A stretch of DNA of 64,000 nucleotides from Streptomyces sp. NBS 14/10 (GTDB taxonomy: Bacteria; Actinomycetota; Actinomycetes; Streptomycetales; Streptomycetaceae). Location: NCBI RefSeq assembly GCF_002224125.1, contig NZ_NCSM01000059.1:44136-108135 (forward strand), in the 5' to 3' direction. How positions within the stretch are numbered: the first letter of the stretch is position 1; each line of letters opens with the position of its first letter. Positions 22,635-31,095 of the stretch are shown here, in pieces. A program made the translations under genes and the position numbers. The notes beneath the pieces are model-generated. The model was not told where the DNA came from and made no database searches. It saw nothing but the letters and a program-made list of their open reading frames with translations.

Positions 22635-22986
22635 GACTTTCCTCCTTCTCGGACGTACATCTCCGGCTGGGGCCGAGGCCCGAGCCTGGGATGGGAGAAG
22701 TGCTACGTCCTCGGGAAGGAGAGCGCCCACGTCTCGCAGGCGCGAACCGCACCCGAAACACCGGCGATCACCCCCGAGCGACAACCACTGGCCACGCCTT
22801 CGCGCAACCTCCTGGACAGGCCCTGCCGGTCAGCAGAGACCCCCCTGTCCACGGCCGACGCCACTGCCGTCGGCCTACCCGGTGGGGACCCATCGCACCG
22901 ACCGCACCGACCGGATGCCGGGCTGCGGGAAACGGGACCGAGCTTGGCCGATCGTGGTGCATTTACGGGCAGGTGCACAAGGGGTT

Positions 22987-23004
22987 CGTTACTAGCGAGT
23001 AACG
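22987..23004. promoter_or_regulatory. Palindrome CGTTACT-N4-AGTAACG
   Basis: Perfect 7-bp arms around AGCG, typical in size for a TetR-family dimer site. It is 88 bp upstream of the small reading frame at 23092 and about 350 bp upstream of DUF6230. The TetR at 24285 appears to have a different operator, so the binder is unknown. Confidence 0.6.
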
Positions 23005-23091
23005 GGCGGATAACCGTGCTGCGGCAGACTGGTAGAGACCGGGCACTCTCGGTCGCCGCAACATGCCCGAAAAGAGGGGGAGATTCACACC

Positions 23092-23160
23092 ATGCCCGGA
23101 CAAAAACCTGACGTACCCCTACCGTCAGTTACAGCGACCGCGTTTACCAAGTTTTGGTAA
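23092..23160 (+). CDS. Candidate small peptide, 22 residues
   Basis: ATG 23092 is preceded by GAGGGGGAG at 9 nt, a strong ribosome site, and the frame MPGQKPDVPLPSVTATAFTK plus two residues ends at TAA 23160. It lies on the opposite strand from both flanking genes, downstream of the palindrome at 22987. No family is recognised. It may be a real small protein, a leader peptide, or a chance frame. Confidence 0.35.
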   Translation: MPGQKPDVPLPSVTATAFTKFW

Positions 23161-23161
23161 A
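23143..23161. promoter_or_regulatory. Palindrome TTTACCAA-GTT-TTGGTAAA
   Basis: Perfect 8-bp A/T-rich arms, an unusual base composition here. It overlaps the stop of the small frame and lies 33 bp from the stop of the thioredoxin gene. Either a protein site or a weak terminator for the small transcript; there is no T-run. Confidence 0.5.
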
Positions 23162-23194
23162 GCGCGGCCGCTTATTTGTTTGAGGTGACAACGG

Positions 23195-24157
23195 TCAGAA
23201 CAGCACGCGCGCCAACGCGCCCCGCGCCGAGACCACCCGGGGATCGTCCGCGCCGATCACCTCGAAGAGCCCCAGCAGATGGAGCCGCGCCGCCTCCCGG
23301 TCCTCCCCCACCGTGCGCCGCACGGTCTCCACCAACCGCCCGAAGGCGTCCTCCACATGACCCCCCACCAGGTCCAGGTCCGCCGCCGCGATCTGCGCCG
23401 CCGGGTCCGCGGGATTGTCGGCCGCCGTCTTGCGCACCTGCTGCGCGTCCGTCCCCTCCACCCGGCTCAGCAACTCGGCCTGCGCCAGGCCCAGCTTCGC
23501 CTCGGTGTTGCCCGGGTCGTCCGCCAGCACGTTCTTGTACGCCTGCACCGCGCCGCCCAGATCGCCGGCGTCCAGCGCCTCGTGAGCCGCCGCGAGCGCA
23601 CCGTCGTACGGGGTCGCGGGCTGCTGCGCGACCGCCTCGGCGCCGTCGTCACCCTCGTCCTGCACCGGGCCGCCCACAATGCCGAACTGCTGCTCCGCCG
23701 CCTGGATCAGCTGGTCGAGCACCTGCCGGATCTGCGCCTCGGGCGCGGCACCCTGGAAGAGCGGCACCGGCTGGCCGGCGACCACCGCGAACACGGCGGG
23801 GATGCCCTGCACCCCGAACTGCTGGAAGAGCATCTGGTTGGCGTCGACGTCGATCTTCGCCAGGACGAAGCGGCCCGCGTACTCCCTCGTCAGCCGCTCG
23901 AGGATCGGGCTGAGCTGCTTGCACGGCTCGCACCACTCGGCCCAGAAGTCGATGACGACCGGTACTTCGGTGGAGCGCTGCAGGACATCCTGCTGGAAAC
24001 CCGCCTCGTCGACGTCGAAGACCAGACGGGTGGGGGCGACACCGCCCGTGCGGGCCGCCTCGGCCCGCGCCTTCTCCGCCTTCTGCTTCGCTTCTCCGGC
24101 CGCCTTCACCGCGGCGAGGTCGACCACTCCACTCATGGACATGTTCCGTGGCTGCAT
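23195..24157 (-). CDS. Thioredoxin-TPR protein, CnoX/YbbN-like
   Basis: A 320-residue cytoplasmic protein. The N-terminal 40 residues are charged and helical. A thioredoxin domain (about 45-155) has the active site WCEPC at 75-79. The C-terminal half (about 180-320) is a tetratricopeptide-like helical array (ALAAAHEALDAGDLGGAVQA and similar). This is the layout of E. coli CnoX/YbbN, a chaperone-like holdase that protects proteins under oxidative stress; the E. coli protein lacks the double-Cys site, while this one has it and may be redox-active. ATG 24157 has GGGAGGATAGGA upstream. It is divergent from the TetR gene. Confidence 0.85.
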   Translation of the reverse strand: MQPRNMSMSGVVDLAAVKAAGEAKQKAEKARAEAARTGGVAPTRLVFDVDEAGFQQDVLQRSTEVPVVIDFWAEWCEPCKQLSPILERLTREYAGRFVLAKIDVDANQMLFQQFGVQGIPAVFAVVAGQPVPLFQGAAPEAQIRQVLDQLIQAAEQQFGIVGGPVQDEGDDGAEAVAQQPATPYDGALAAAHEALDAGDLGGAVQAYKNVLADDPGNTEAKLGLAQAELLSRVEGTDAQQVRKTAADNPADPAAQIAAADLDLVGGHVEDAFGRLVETVRRTVGEDREAARLHLLGLFEVIGADDPRVVSARGALARVLF

Positions 24158-24202
24158 GGTCCTATCCTCCCCTCTTCCCGCGGTGAATGGAAAAGCGCAC
24201 CC

Positions 24203-24225
24203 TTACGCTACGACTCGTAGCGTAA
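24203..24225. promoter_or_regulatory. TetR-type operator TTACGCTACG-ACT-CGTAGCGTAA
   Basis: Perfect 10-bp arms with a 3-bp centre, between the divergent thioredoxin and TetR genes, 60 bp before the TetR start. Length and symmetry fit the TetR at 24285 binding as an autorepressor, possibly also controlling the thioredoxin gene. Confidence 0.75.
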
Positions 24226-24284
24226 CTGGAAGCGCCCTCGGAGATCCAGGGGGTCAAAGTGGACGTACGGGTAAGGTCACGGAC

Positions 24285-24929
24285 ATGAGCCCGCCAGCGC
24301 GGCGCACCGGCCGCCCCCGCAGTGCCGAGGCCGACCGCGCGATCCTCGGCGCGACGCGGGCCGCCCTGGTCGAGCTCGGCTGGTCCAAGCTGACGATGGG
24401 CGATGTGGCGGCCCGGGCGGGCGTGGCCAAGACCACGCTCTACCGCCGCTGGACGAACAAGAGCGAGCTGGTCGTGGACGCGGTCGCGGCCCTCCTCGAC
24501 GAACAGCTGGAGCTGCCCGATCTGGGGTCGCTGCGCGCCGATGTGGAGGAGACGGTGCTCCGGTTCGCCGCACTGCTGACCCGCCCGGAGGCCGGGACCT
24601 CGCTGATGGCCGTGGTCGCCGAGGCCACCCGCGACGAGGTGCTACGGGAGCGGATCCGCACCACGATCGTCAACCGGCAGAAGCGGCTGGTGCTGCTCGG
24701 CCGCGAGCGCGCCCAGGCCCGCGGCGAACTGCCGCGGGAGACCGACCCCGCCGCGGCGGCCCGCACCGCGGACATGATCTTCGATGTGATCGCGGGCGCG
24801 GTGATGCACCGGACGCTGGTGAGCGCCGACCCCGTCGACGCGCCCTGGGCACGCGACCTCGCGGAGGTGCTGCTCTGCGGCTTCCCGGCGGTGACGGGAG
24901 GGGAGGAGGCGGGGACGGCCACCGTTTAA
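24285..24929 (+). CDS. TetR-family transcriptional regulator
   Basis: A 214-residue TetR/AcrR protein. The DNA-binding domain is at about 15-62: AILGATRAALVELGWSKLTM, then VAARAGVAKTTLYRRWTNKS with the usual recognition helix. The C-terminal ligand domain (about 70-210) is of the TetR_C_16-like type. ATG 24285 is in frame, with AAGG upstream. The operator at 24203 lies in its promoter. It is convergent with icmA, so icmA control is less likely than autoregulation and control of the divergent thioredoxin gene. Ligand unknown. Confidence 0.9.
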   Translation: MSPPARRTGRPRSAEADRAILGATRAALVELGWSKLTMGDVAARAGVAKTTLYRRWTNKSELVVDAVAALLDEQLELPDLGSLRADVEETVLRFAALLTRPEAGTSLMAVVAEATRDEVLRERIRTTIVNRQKRLVLLGRERAQARGELPRETDPAAAARTADMIFDVIAGAVMHRTLVSADPVDAPWARDLAEVLLCGFPAVTGGEEAGTATV

Positions 24930-24977
24930 AAGCCGGTCGGCTCCCTCGTTCAAAAGCCCGCCGGCTCCCTATAGCCG

Positions 24978-26696
24978 CTAAAAGCCCGCCGGCTCCGTAT
25001 AGCTGCCCCACTCCTCGCGCAGCGCGCCGCAGATCTCGCCGAGGGTCGCCTCCGCCCGGACGGCCTCCAGCATCGGCTCGATCATGTTCGAGCCGTCGCG
25101 GGCGGCGACCAGCAGCTCCTTCAGGGCTGCGGCCACCCGTGCGTCGTCGCGGGCCTCCTTACGGGCGGCCAGCACCCGTACCTGCTCGCGCTCGACCTCA
25201 TGGCCGACCCGCAGGATCTCCAGATCGCCCGTGACCGAACCCTCGTGGCAGTTGACGCCGACGACCTTCTTGTCGCCCTTCTCCAGCGCCCGCTGGTACT
25301 GGAAGGCCGATTCGGCGATCTCGCCGGTGAACCAGCCGTCCTCGATGCCGCGCAGAATGCCCGAGGTCATCAGCCCGATGGGGTGCTGTCCGTCCGCCCC
25401 CTCACCCATTGAACTCAGTGCCCGGCGGCCGCGCTCCTTGATCTGCTCGAAGATCTTCTCGGCGTCGGCCTCGATACGGTCGGTCAGCGCCTCGACGTAC
25501 CAGGAACCGCCCAGCGGATCGGCGACATTGAGGAGGCCGGTCTCCTCCATCAGCACCTGCTGGGTGCGCAGCGCGATCTCGGCGGCCTGCTCGCTGGGCA
25601 GCGCAAGTGTCTCGTCCAGGGCGTTGGTGTGCAGCGAGTTGGTGCCGCCGAGCACCGCGGACAGCGCCTCCACGGCGGTGCGTACGACGTTGTTGTACGG
25701 CTGCTGCGCGGTCAGCGAGACCCCGGCCGTCTGGGTGTGGAAGCGCAGCCACTGCGCCTTCTCGGTCTTCGCCCCGTACACATCGCGCATCCAGCGGGCC
25801 CAGATCCGGCGGGCCGCGCGGAACTTGGCGATCTCCTCGAAGAACTCGATATGCGCGTCGAAGAAGAAGGACAGGCCTGGCGCGAAGGTGTCGATGTCGA
25901 GCCCGCGGGAGAGCCCCAGCTCGACGTACCCGAAGCCGTCGGCGAGGGTGTACGCGAGCTCCTGCGCGGCCGTGGCCCCGGCCTCGCGGATGTGGTAGCC
26001 GGAGACCGACAGCGGCTTGTACGCGGGGATGGCGCGCACACAGTGCTCCATCAGGTCGCCGATCAGCCGCAGCTGCGGCTCGGGCTGGAACAGCCACTCC
26101 TTCTGCGCGATGTACTCCTTGAAGATGTCCGTCTGGAGCGTGCCGTTCAGTACGGAGGGGGCGACGCCCTGGCGCTCGGCGGCGACCAGGTACATACAGA
26201 AGACAGGGACGGCGGGGCCGCTGATCGTCATCGAGGCGGTGACATCGCCGAGCGGGATGTCCTTGAACAGGACCTCCATATCGGCGGCGGAGTCGATGGC
26301 GACCCCGCAGTGGCCGACCTCGCCCAGCGAGCGCGGGTCGTCGGAGTCGCGGCCCATCAGCGTCGGCATGTCGAAGGCGACCGACAGGCCGCCGCCGCCC
26401 GCCTCGAGGATCATCTTGTAGCGCTCATTGGTCTGCTCGGCGTTCCCGAAGCCGGCGAACTGGCGGATGGTCCAGGCGCGGCCCCGGTAGCCGGTGGAGT
26501 ACAGACCGCGGGTGAACGGGAACTCACCCGGCCAGCCGATGCGCTCGAATCCCGCGACGCTGTCGCCGGGGGCGGGTCCGTAGACCGGGTCCACGGGGTC
26601 CCCGGACAGGGTGGTGAAGGCGGCCTCGCGCTTACGGGCCGCGTCGTACCGGGCCTGCCAGCGCCGGCGGCCCGCCTCAATGCCTTCCGCGTCCAT
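24978..26696 (-). CDS. icmA: Isobutyryl-CoA mutase large subunit
   Basis: A 572-residue TIM-barrel subunit of a coenzyme-B12-dependent acyl-CoA mutase that interconverts isobutyryl-CoA and n-butyryl-CoA, linking valine breakdown to fatty acid and polyketide precursors. Substrate-pocket residues point to IcmA and not methylmalonyl-CoA mutase: Phe80 in TIRQFAGF and Gln in EYIAQKEW, where methylmalonyl-CoA mutases have Tyr and Arg. The B12-binding domain is absent, as expected; it is on the separate IcmB, which is not in this window. Start ATG 26696 ([13 protein letters not shown]) agrees with known IcmA. A 12-nt gap separates it from the palindrome at 26708, and no ribosome site is seen, so it may be leaderless. 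Confidence 0.93.
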   Translation of the reverse strand: MDAEGIEAGRRRWQARYDAARKREAAFTTLSGDPVDPVYGPAPGDSVAGFERIGWPGEFPFTRGLYSTGYRGRAWTIRQFAGFGNAEQTNERYKMILEAGGGGLSVAFDMPTLMGRDSDDPRSLGEVGHCGVAIDSAADMEVLFKDIPLGDVTASMTISGPAVPVFCMYLVAAERQGVAPSVLNGTLQTDIFKEYIAQKEWLFQPEPQLRLIGDLMEHCVRAIPAYKPLSVSGYHIREAGATAAQELAYTLADGFGYVELGLSRGLDIDTFAPGLSFFFDAHIEFFEEIAKFRAARRIWARWMRDVYGAKTEKAQWLRFHTQTAGVSLTAQQPYNNVVRTAVEALSAVLGGTNSLHTNALDETLALPSEQAAEIALRTQQVLMEETGLLNVADPLGGSWYVEALTDRIEADAEKIFEQIKERGRRALSSMGEGADGQHPIGLMTSGILRGIEDGWFTGEIAESAFQYQRALEKGDKKVVGVNCHEGSVTGDLEILRVGHEVEREQVRVLAARKEARDDARVAAALKELLVAARDGSNMIEPMLEAVRAEATLGEICGALREEWGSYTEPAGF

Positions 26697-26707
26697 GACG
26701 TCAAATT

Positions 26708-26725
26708 TACTAGGATGTCCTAGTA
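26708..26725. promoter_or_regulatory. Palindrome TACTAGGA-TG-TCCTAGTA at the icmA promoter
   Basis: Perfect 8-bp arms ending 11 nt upstream of the icmA start. TAGTAA on the icmA strand could be the -10 element, so a bound dimer would block transcription directly. The regulator is unknown; acyl-CoA-responsive TetR proteins use sites of this size. Confidence 0.7.
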
Positions 26726-26792
26726 CGCGTCGACGCGAAACGGGCCCCACCGGTCCGTTCGAGGGACAGCGGCGGGGCCCAGTCAGCTGCGA

Positions 26793-27131
26793 TCAGGCCT
26801 TGGCGGGCTCCGGCTCGGCGCCGCTGACCAGCGGCTCGATCTCGGCCACGACCTTGCGCTCGACGAAGAACACCGCGGTGGGGACGGTGCCCGCGAGCAG
26901 CACCCAGGCCAGCTTGCCGAACGGCCACTTCGCCTTGGAGCCGAGGTCGAAGGCGAAGACCAGGTAGAGGACGTAGAGCCAGCCGTGTGCGATACCGACG
27001 ACGCTGACGAAGCCGGACGCGCCGTCCACGTCCAGCAGATACTTGGCGATCACACCGATCGTGAGCAGGATCAGCAGGACGCCCGTGACATACGCCATGG
27101 TCCGGTAGCGCGTCAATACGCTTCGCTTCAT
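26793..27131 (-). CDS. DUF3817 membrane protein
   Basis: A 112-residue protein with three membrane helices (MAYVTGVLLILLTIGVIAKY; IAHGWLYVLYLVFAFDL; LAWVLLAGTVPTAVFFVERK). The HGxLYxxYL and FFVERK motifs mark DUF3817, a widespread actinobacterial integral membrane family of unknown role (YdzA-like). A second member lies at 30587-30931. The ATG at 27131 is followed by KRSVLTRYR, a positive-inside N-terminus. Confidence 0.85.
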   Translation of the reverse strand: MKRSVLTRYRTMAYVTGVLLILLTIGVIAKYLLDVDGASGFVSVVGIAHGWLYVLYLVFAFDLGSKAKWPFGKLAWVLLAGTVPTAVFFVERKVVAEIEPLVSGAEPEPAKA

Positions 27132-27185
27132 GACGTCGAGCGTAACCGTCCGTTCCGGGGCGATCTTCGCCGCCCCCCGCCGGTC

Positions 27186-27695
27186 CTACTCCTCGTCGAA
27201 GTCGCCCGCCGAGACCCGCAGGGGCCGCAGCATCTCGAAGATGTTCGAGCAGTCCGCGGCGTCGTACGTGCCAAGGCCGAAGTCCATCGCCATCAGATCG
27301 CGGGTGGCCGCCTCGACCACCTCACGGCCCCGGTCGGTGATCGACGCGAGCGTCCCGCGGCCGTCGTTCGGATTCGGCCGCTTGTCCACCAGACCGGACT
27401 TGACCAGCCGGTCCACCGTGTTGGTCACCGAGGTCGGGTGGACCATCAGCCGCTCGCCGATCTTGGACATGGGCAGCTCACCGGCCTGGGAGAAGGTGAG
27501 CAGAACCAGCGCCTCATAGCGGGCGAAGGTCAGTCCGTACGGCTTGACCACCGCGTCGACCTGGCCCAGCAGAATCTGCTGAGCCCGCATGATCGAGGTG
27601 ATCGCGGCCATCGACGGCACGGACCCCCACCGTCGTTTCCACAGTTCGTCTGCGCGGGCGATGGGGTCGAAGGACAGGCTGAGCGGTTTGGACAC
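27186..27695 (-). CDS. MarR-family transcriptional regulator
   Basis: A 169-residue MarR protein. The winged helix is at about 75-130: PMSKIGERLMVHPTSVTNTV, then LVKSGLVDKRPNPNDGRGTL, where the usual DxR is DGR. Helices before and after form the dimer interface. GTG start 27695 with only a weak ribosome site. It stands alone between the DUF3817 gene and the MFS gene, all on the minus strand; the 77-bp gap to the MFS stop shows no obvious operator. Target unknown. Confidence 0.88.
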   Translation of the reverse strand: MSKPLSLSFDPIARADELWKRRWGSVPSMAAITSIMRAQQILLGQVDAVVKPYGLTFARYEALVLLTFSQAGELPMSKIGERLMVHPTSVTNTVDRLVKSGLVDKRPNPNDGRGTLASITDRGREVVEAATRDLMAMDFGLGTYDAADCSNIFEMLRPLRVSAGDFDEE

Positions 27696-27772
27696 GTTAC
27701 CGACCCTACCGGCCAGTCATATCGTGGTCAGCTCAGTCTCACCTTTCGGGCGGACAGGCCCGGAGCCGCCCC

Positions 27773-29116
27773 TCACCCCATATTGCCGGCGGCCCCCGGC
27801 CGTGCCGTACCGCGCCGCACCAGCGCCACCGCGAGCAGTGAGCACACCGTGCCGCACACCCCCGCCCCGGTCACCACCAGATACACCGGCGCGGCCTCGG
27901 CGACCGCGCCCGCCACCGCCATGCCCAGGCCCTGCGCGGTCATCAGCCCGGCCGTCATCACCGTCATCGCCCGCCCCCGCAGCTCCTCCGGTACGGCCGC
28001 CATGAACCACTGGTCGAGGCCGAGGCTGTACGCCATACCGCAGCCCGTCGCCACCTGGAGCGCCAGCGCCCAGCCGAACGAGGGCTCGAAGACGTACCCC
28101 AGCGAGGGCAGCATGCACACCACCGCCACCACGAGCGTCAGCCGCGCCCGCCCGGCCGGGCCGAGCAGCGTGCCCGCCAGGGTCTCGCTGATGATCGCCC
28201 CGATCGGCATCCCGCACATCAGCAGCCCGAGCCCGGTCGAGCCGAGGCCGAGCCCGTCGGAGTACGGGGTCATCAGCGCCTCCGACATCACCACGAACGT
28301 CGGCGGCACCCAGTTCAGCAGGAACAGGGCCCGGATCCGCGGAACGGCGAACAGCTGCCGCATCCCGCCCAGCGAGTCGCCCAGCAGCGCACCCCGCCGG
28401 CCGTCCGTACGGGCCGGGCGGCGGCGGGTGCCCAGCCGCAGCACCAGCGCCGACGCCACGAAAGACGCCGCCGTGATCGCGAGCACGGCGCGCGGCGAGA
28501 CCGCGGCCAGCAGCAGCCCGCCCGCGGCGAACCCGGCGAGTTGCGCGCCCTGCGCGGTCAGCCGGATGACGGACCGGCCCAGTACGAACAGATCGCCCTT
28601 CCCCAGGATGTCGCCGAGCGTCGCCGCGCGCGTCCCGCTGAACACCGGCGAGACCGCGGCGGGGATGCAGCGCAGCACCAGCAGCAACCCGACGGGCATG
28701 CCCGGCACCACCATCACGGCCACACAGCCGGCGCTGATCAGATCGCATACGACCAGCACCCGGCGGGCGGGGTAGCGGTCGGCCACGGCGGACAGCAGGG
28801 TGCCGCCGATGACGTACGGCAGCAGGGCGAAGGCGAAGGCCAGGGCACTCAGCAGCGGCGAGCCGGTGACCCGGTAGACCAGGACGGACAGCGCGATACC
28901 GCAGACCACCTCGCCCAGCATGGAGAGCAGATGCGCGAGGAACACGGCCCGGAACTCGCGCACCGCGAAGACGGCCGGATAGCCAGCGCCTCCCGGGCGG
29001 GGTTCCGGGAGAACGGGCCCCTCGGCGCCTTCGGCCGCGGGCTCGGGTCCGGAGGCGTCTGCGGCAGGGCGCGTCGGGGTGGGGTCCGTCGTCCCGGACC
29101 CGGAAGGCGTTGGCAT
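27773..29116 (-). CDS. MFS transporter, drug/siderophore exporter type
   Basis: A 447-residue major facilitator with about 12 helices, preceded by a 45-residue acidic, Pro-rich cytoplasmic extension. FRAVFLAHLLSMLGEVVCGI opens helix 1. The loop 2-3 motif is ADRYPARRVLVVCD, and a loop LRLGTRRRPARTDGRRG separates the halves. It resembles MFS_3/EntS-type exporters. It is divergent from the second DUF5937 regulator, which is probably its repressor. Substrate unknown. Confidence 0.88.
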   Translation of the reverse strand: MPTPSGSGTTDPTPTRPAADASGPEPAAEGAEGPVLPEPRPGGAGYPAVFAVREFRAVFLAHLLSMLGEVVCGIALSVLVYRVTGSPLLSALAFAFALLPYVIGGTLLSAVADRYPARRVLVVCDLISAGCVAVMVVPGMPVGLLLVLRCIPAAVSPVFSGTRAATLGDILGKGDLFVLGRSVIRLTAQGAQLAGFAAGGLLLAAVSPRAVLAITAASFVASALVLRLGTRRRPARTDGRRGALLGDSLGGMRQLFAVPRIRALFLLNWVPPTFVVMSEALMTPYSDGLGLGSTGLGLLMCGMPIGAIISETLAGTLLGPAGRARLTLVVAVVCMLPSLGYVFEPSFGWALALQVATGCGMAYSLGLDQWFMAAVPEELRGRAMTVMTAGLMTAQGLGMAVAGAVAEAAPVYLVVTGAGVCGTVCSLLAVALVRRGTARPGAAGNMG

Positions 29117-29212
29117 GGCGGCAGCGTGCCCGGGTGCGGTCCGGGGGCTCTAGTGTTTCGCCCCGAGGCGAATCTTCGCCGCGGGCACTTCAGGGGACGG
29201 GACCAGGGAAAC

Positions 29213-29281
29213 TTGCCACTGCACATGATCCCCCAGCTACCGCTGGGCGGGGCCCCAGGCCGGGACGACTTACTGCGCTGA
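29213..29281 (+). CDS. Upstream reading frame copying the regulator's N-terminus
   Basis: TTG 29213 opens 22 codons, LPLHMIPQLPLGGAPGRDDL plus LR, then stops at TGA 29281. The main gene 15 bp later starts MPLHMSFGRDDLLRC, so both ends of this peptide repeat its first 14 residues, and the DNA is nearly identical too (CGGGACGACTTACTGCG in both). It is a partial tandem duplication of the gene's 5' end with a hairpin-rich insert (CAGCTACCGCTGGG). It contains a TTA codon (29270-29272). It could act as a translated leader; expression is not proven. Confidence 0.5.
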   Translation: MPLHMIPQLPLGGAPGRDDLLR

Positions 29282-29296
29282 TTCTCTGAGGGACGC

Positions 29297-30283
29297 ATGC
29301 CATTGCACATGAGCTTCGGTCGGGACGACTTACTGCGTTGCCGGTTCGCCATCTCGCCGCTGGGCCAGACGCACGAGGCGGTGCGGACCCTGCTGCGCTC
29401 CGAGCGGCACGGCTATCACCTGCCGTGGCTGCGCCGGGTCCGCTCGGCGGTGGCCGGGCTCGACCTGTCCCTGCTCGCGCTGTTCATGCCCATCCGCGGC
29501 TACACCCCGGACTTCCTGGGCCCGCCGCCGGAGGTGCCGTACCCCACCTTCGAGGAGGAGCTGGCGCGGCTGCGGGCCACCGACGCGGCCACGGCCCGCA
29601 GCGAGATGGCCCTCTCCCTGACCTGGAACCCGGGGTCCGCGGACTCCCCGGCGGGACAGGCGCTGCTGGACGACCCCGCGCGGGCGGTGCGCCGGCTCGC
29701 CGAACTGACCGAGCGGGTCTGGCTGGCGCTGCTCGCCCCGGACTGGCCGCGGGTGCGCGCCCTGCTTGAGGCCGATGTGGCCTATCGCGCCCGGCGGCTG
29801 GCCGACGGCGGCCTCGAAATGCTCTTCGCCGATCTGCGCCCCGCCCTGTCCTGGGCCGACGGGCAGCTCACGGTCCGCACCCGCGCCGGGGGCCCGGAGG
29901 TGCAGCAGCTCGACGGCCGGGGTCTGCTGCTGATGCCGAACGTATTCGTCTGGCCGGACGTGATCAGCGGCTTCGCACCGCCCTGGCAGCCGACGGTGAT
30001 CTATCCGGCGCGCGGGGTGGGCGGGCTCTGGCAGGAGCCCGCCGAGGGCGCCGCGCACGCGCTCGTACGGCTCCTCGGCGCCAACCGCGCGGCCATCCTC
30101 AGCGCCCTGGAGGACCCCACCGCCACGACGGCGCTGGCCCAGCGTCTTGGCCTGGCGCCGTCGTCGGTCTCGGCGCATCTCGGGGTGTTGCGCGCGGCCG
30201 GCCTGCTGACCTCGCGCCGCGACGGCCACCGGGTGCTGTACGAGCGCACGCCGCTGGGCATCGCCCTACTGGGCGCCGGCTAG
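29297..30283 (+). CDS. DUF5937 / ArsR-like winged-helix regulator, second copy
   Basis: A 328-residue paralogue of the 213-1199 regulator, with the same length and domain order: DUF5937 N-terminal region, then a winged helix (about 250-320) with TTALAQRLGLAPSSVSAHLG and the wing DGHRVLYER. Codon 12 is TTA (29330-29332), the rare Leu codon that ties translation to bldA, so this regulator is probably made late in development. Starts ATG 29297 or ATG 29309; GAGGGA precedes the first. It is divergent from the MFS exporter. The duplicated leader at 29213 is unique to this copy. Confidence 0.82.
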   Translation: MPLHMSFGRDDLLRCRFAISPLGQTHEAVRTLLRSERHGYHLPWLRRVRSAVAGLDLSLLALFMPIRGYTPDFLGPPPEVPYPTFEEELARLRATDAATARSEMALSLTWNPGSADSPAGQALLDDPARAVRRLAELTERVWLALLAPDWPRVRALLEADVAYRARRLADGGLEMLFADLRPALSWADGQLTVRTRAGGPEVQQLDGRGLLLMPNVFVWPDVISGFAPPWQPTVIYPARGVGGLWQEPAEGAAHALVRLLGANRAAILSALEDPTATTALAQRLGLAPSSVSAHLGVLRAAGLLTSRRDGHRVLYERTPLGIALLGAG

Positions 30284-30296
30284 CGGCTCCGTACGG

Positions 30297-30590
30297 CTAC
30301 GCGGACAGATGCCGCTCGACCGTCTCGACCTTCGAGGTCAGCCCGTCCGTGACACCCGGGCGGATGTCGGCCTTGAGGACCACGGACACCCGCGGCGCCC
30401 GCGCCTCGACGGCCGCGACCGCCCGCTTGACGACGTCCATGACTTGGTCCCACTCGCCCTCGATGGACGTGAACATCGCGTCCGTACGGTTCGGCAGGCC
30501 CGATTCGCGCACCACCCGCACCGCGTCCGCGACGTACTCCCCCACGTCCTCGCCGACGCCCAGCGGCGTCACGGAGAAGGCGACGATCAT
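30297..30590 (-). CDS. MTH1187-type thiamine-binding protein
   Basis: A 97-residue ferredoxin-like alpha/beta protein ([20 protein letters not shown] ... HLSA) of the MTH1187/YkoF-like family, members of which bind thiamine-type ligands and form tetramers. Cytoplasmic. Its ATG overlaps the stop of the upstream DUF3817 gene (ATGA), so the two are coupled. It has no membrane or catalytic motif and is probably a binding or sensing protein; actual ligand not shown. Confidence 0.8.
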   Translation of the reverse strand: MIVAFSVTPLGVGEDVGEYVADAVRVVRESGLPNRTDAMFTSIEGEWDQVMDVVKRAVAAVEARAPRVSVVLKADIRPGVTDGLTSKVETVERHLSA

Positions 30591-30931
30591 GCGTTGACCA
30601 CGCCCTCACGGCGCGCCCGGTCGGCGATCACGCTGGCCTCCGCCTCCCGCTTGAGCTTGCGCTCGGCGAAGAAACCGCCGGTCGGGAGGATGGAGAGGAC
30701 GAAGTAGAGCGCGGCGGTCTTGCGGTCCCACTGGGCGTGCTTCCAGGCGTCCAGCCAGAAGACCAGATACAGGATGAACAGGATGCCGTGCACCATGCCC
30801 ATCACCGGAACCGCGTTGAAGTCGGTCGTGCGCTTGAGCACCGAGCAGACGAGCAGCAGGAGGAAGGAGACGGCCTCGGGCGCGGAGACCAGGCGGAGCC
30901 GCCGCAGTGCGGTGGCGGTCTTGAAGTCCAC
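30587..30931 (-). CDS. DUF3817 membrane protein, second copy
   Basis: About 114 residues with three membrane helices ([58 protein letters not shown]). HGILFILY and GFFAERK match the DUF3817 motifs also seen at 26793. GTG 30931 is chosen since AAAGGTG lies 8 nt upstream; the upstream extension to 31000 has poor composition. It overlaps the thiamine-binding gene by 4 nt, forming a two-gene unit. Confidence 0.82.
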   Translation of the reverse strand: MDFKTATALRRLRLVSAPEAVSFLLLLVCSVLKRTTDFNAVPVMGMVHGILFILYLVFWLDAWKHAQWDRKTAALYFVLSILPTGGFFAERKLKREAEASVIADRARREGVVNA

Positions 30932-31095
30932 GGGAGCAGCACCTTTAGGGAGAGGACGACGAGAGGAACACGGAGCGAGCGCTTGTGAAGTCATGCACAA
31001 GCTCCCCTCGCATTGTCGCAGCCTCGTAACCGATCACCGCGCCGGGGTCCGGCTGTCCCTGTTCCGCGCCGTTCGGTCCCGATAACGTCGGATCC

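Larger units (their letters stand above)
22635..23194. other. 560-bp gene-poor region upstream of the DUF6230 operon
   Basis: It lacks any long coding frame in keeping with its neighbours. It holds two perfect palindromes (22987-23004 and 23143-23161), a 22-codon reading frame with a good ribosome site (23092-23160) and the DUF6230 promoter area. Its A+T content rises near 23100-23190, unlike the flanking genes. Confidence 0.6.
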
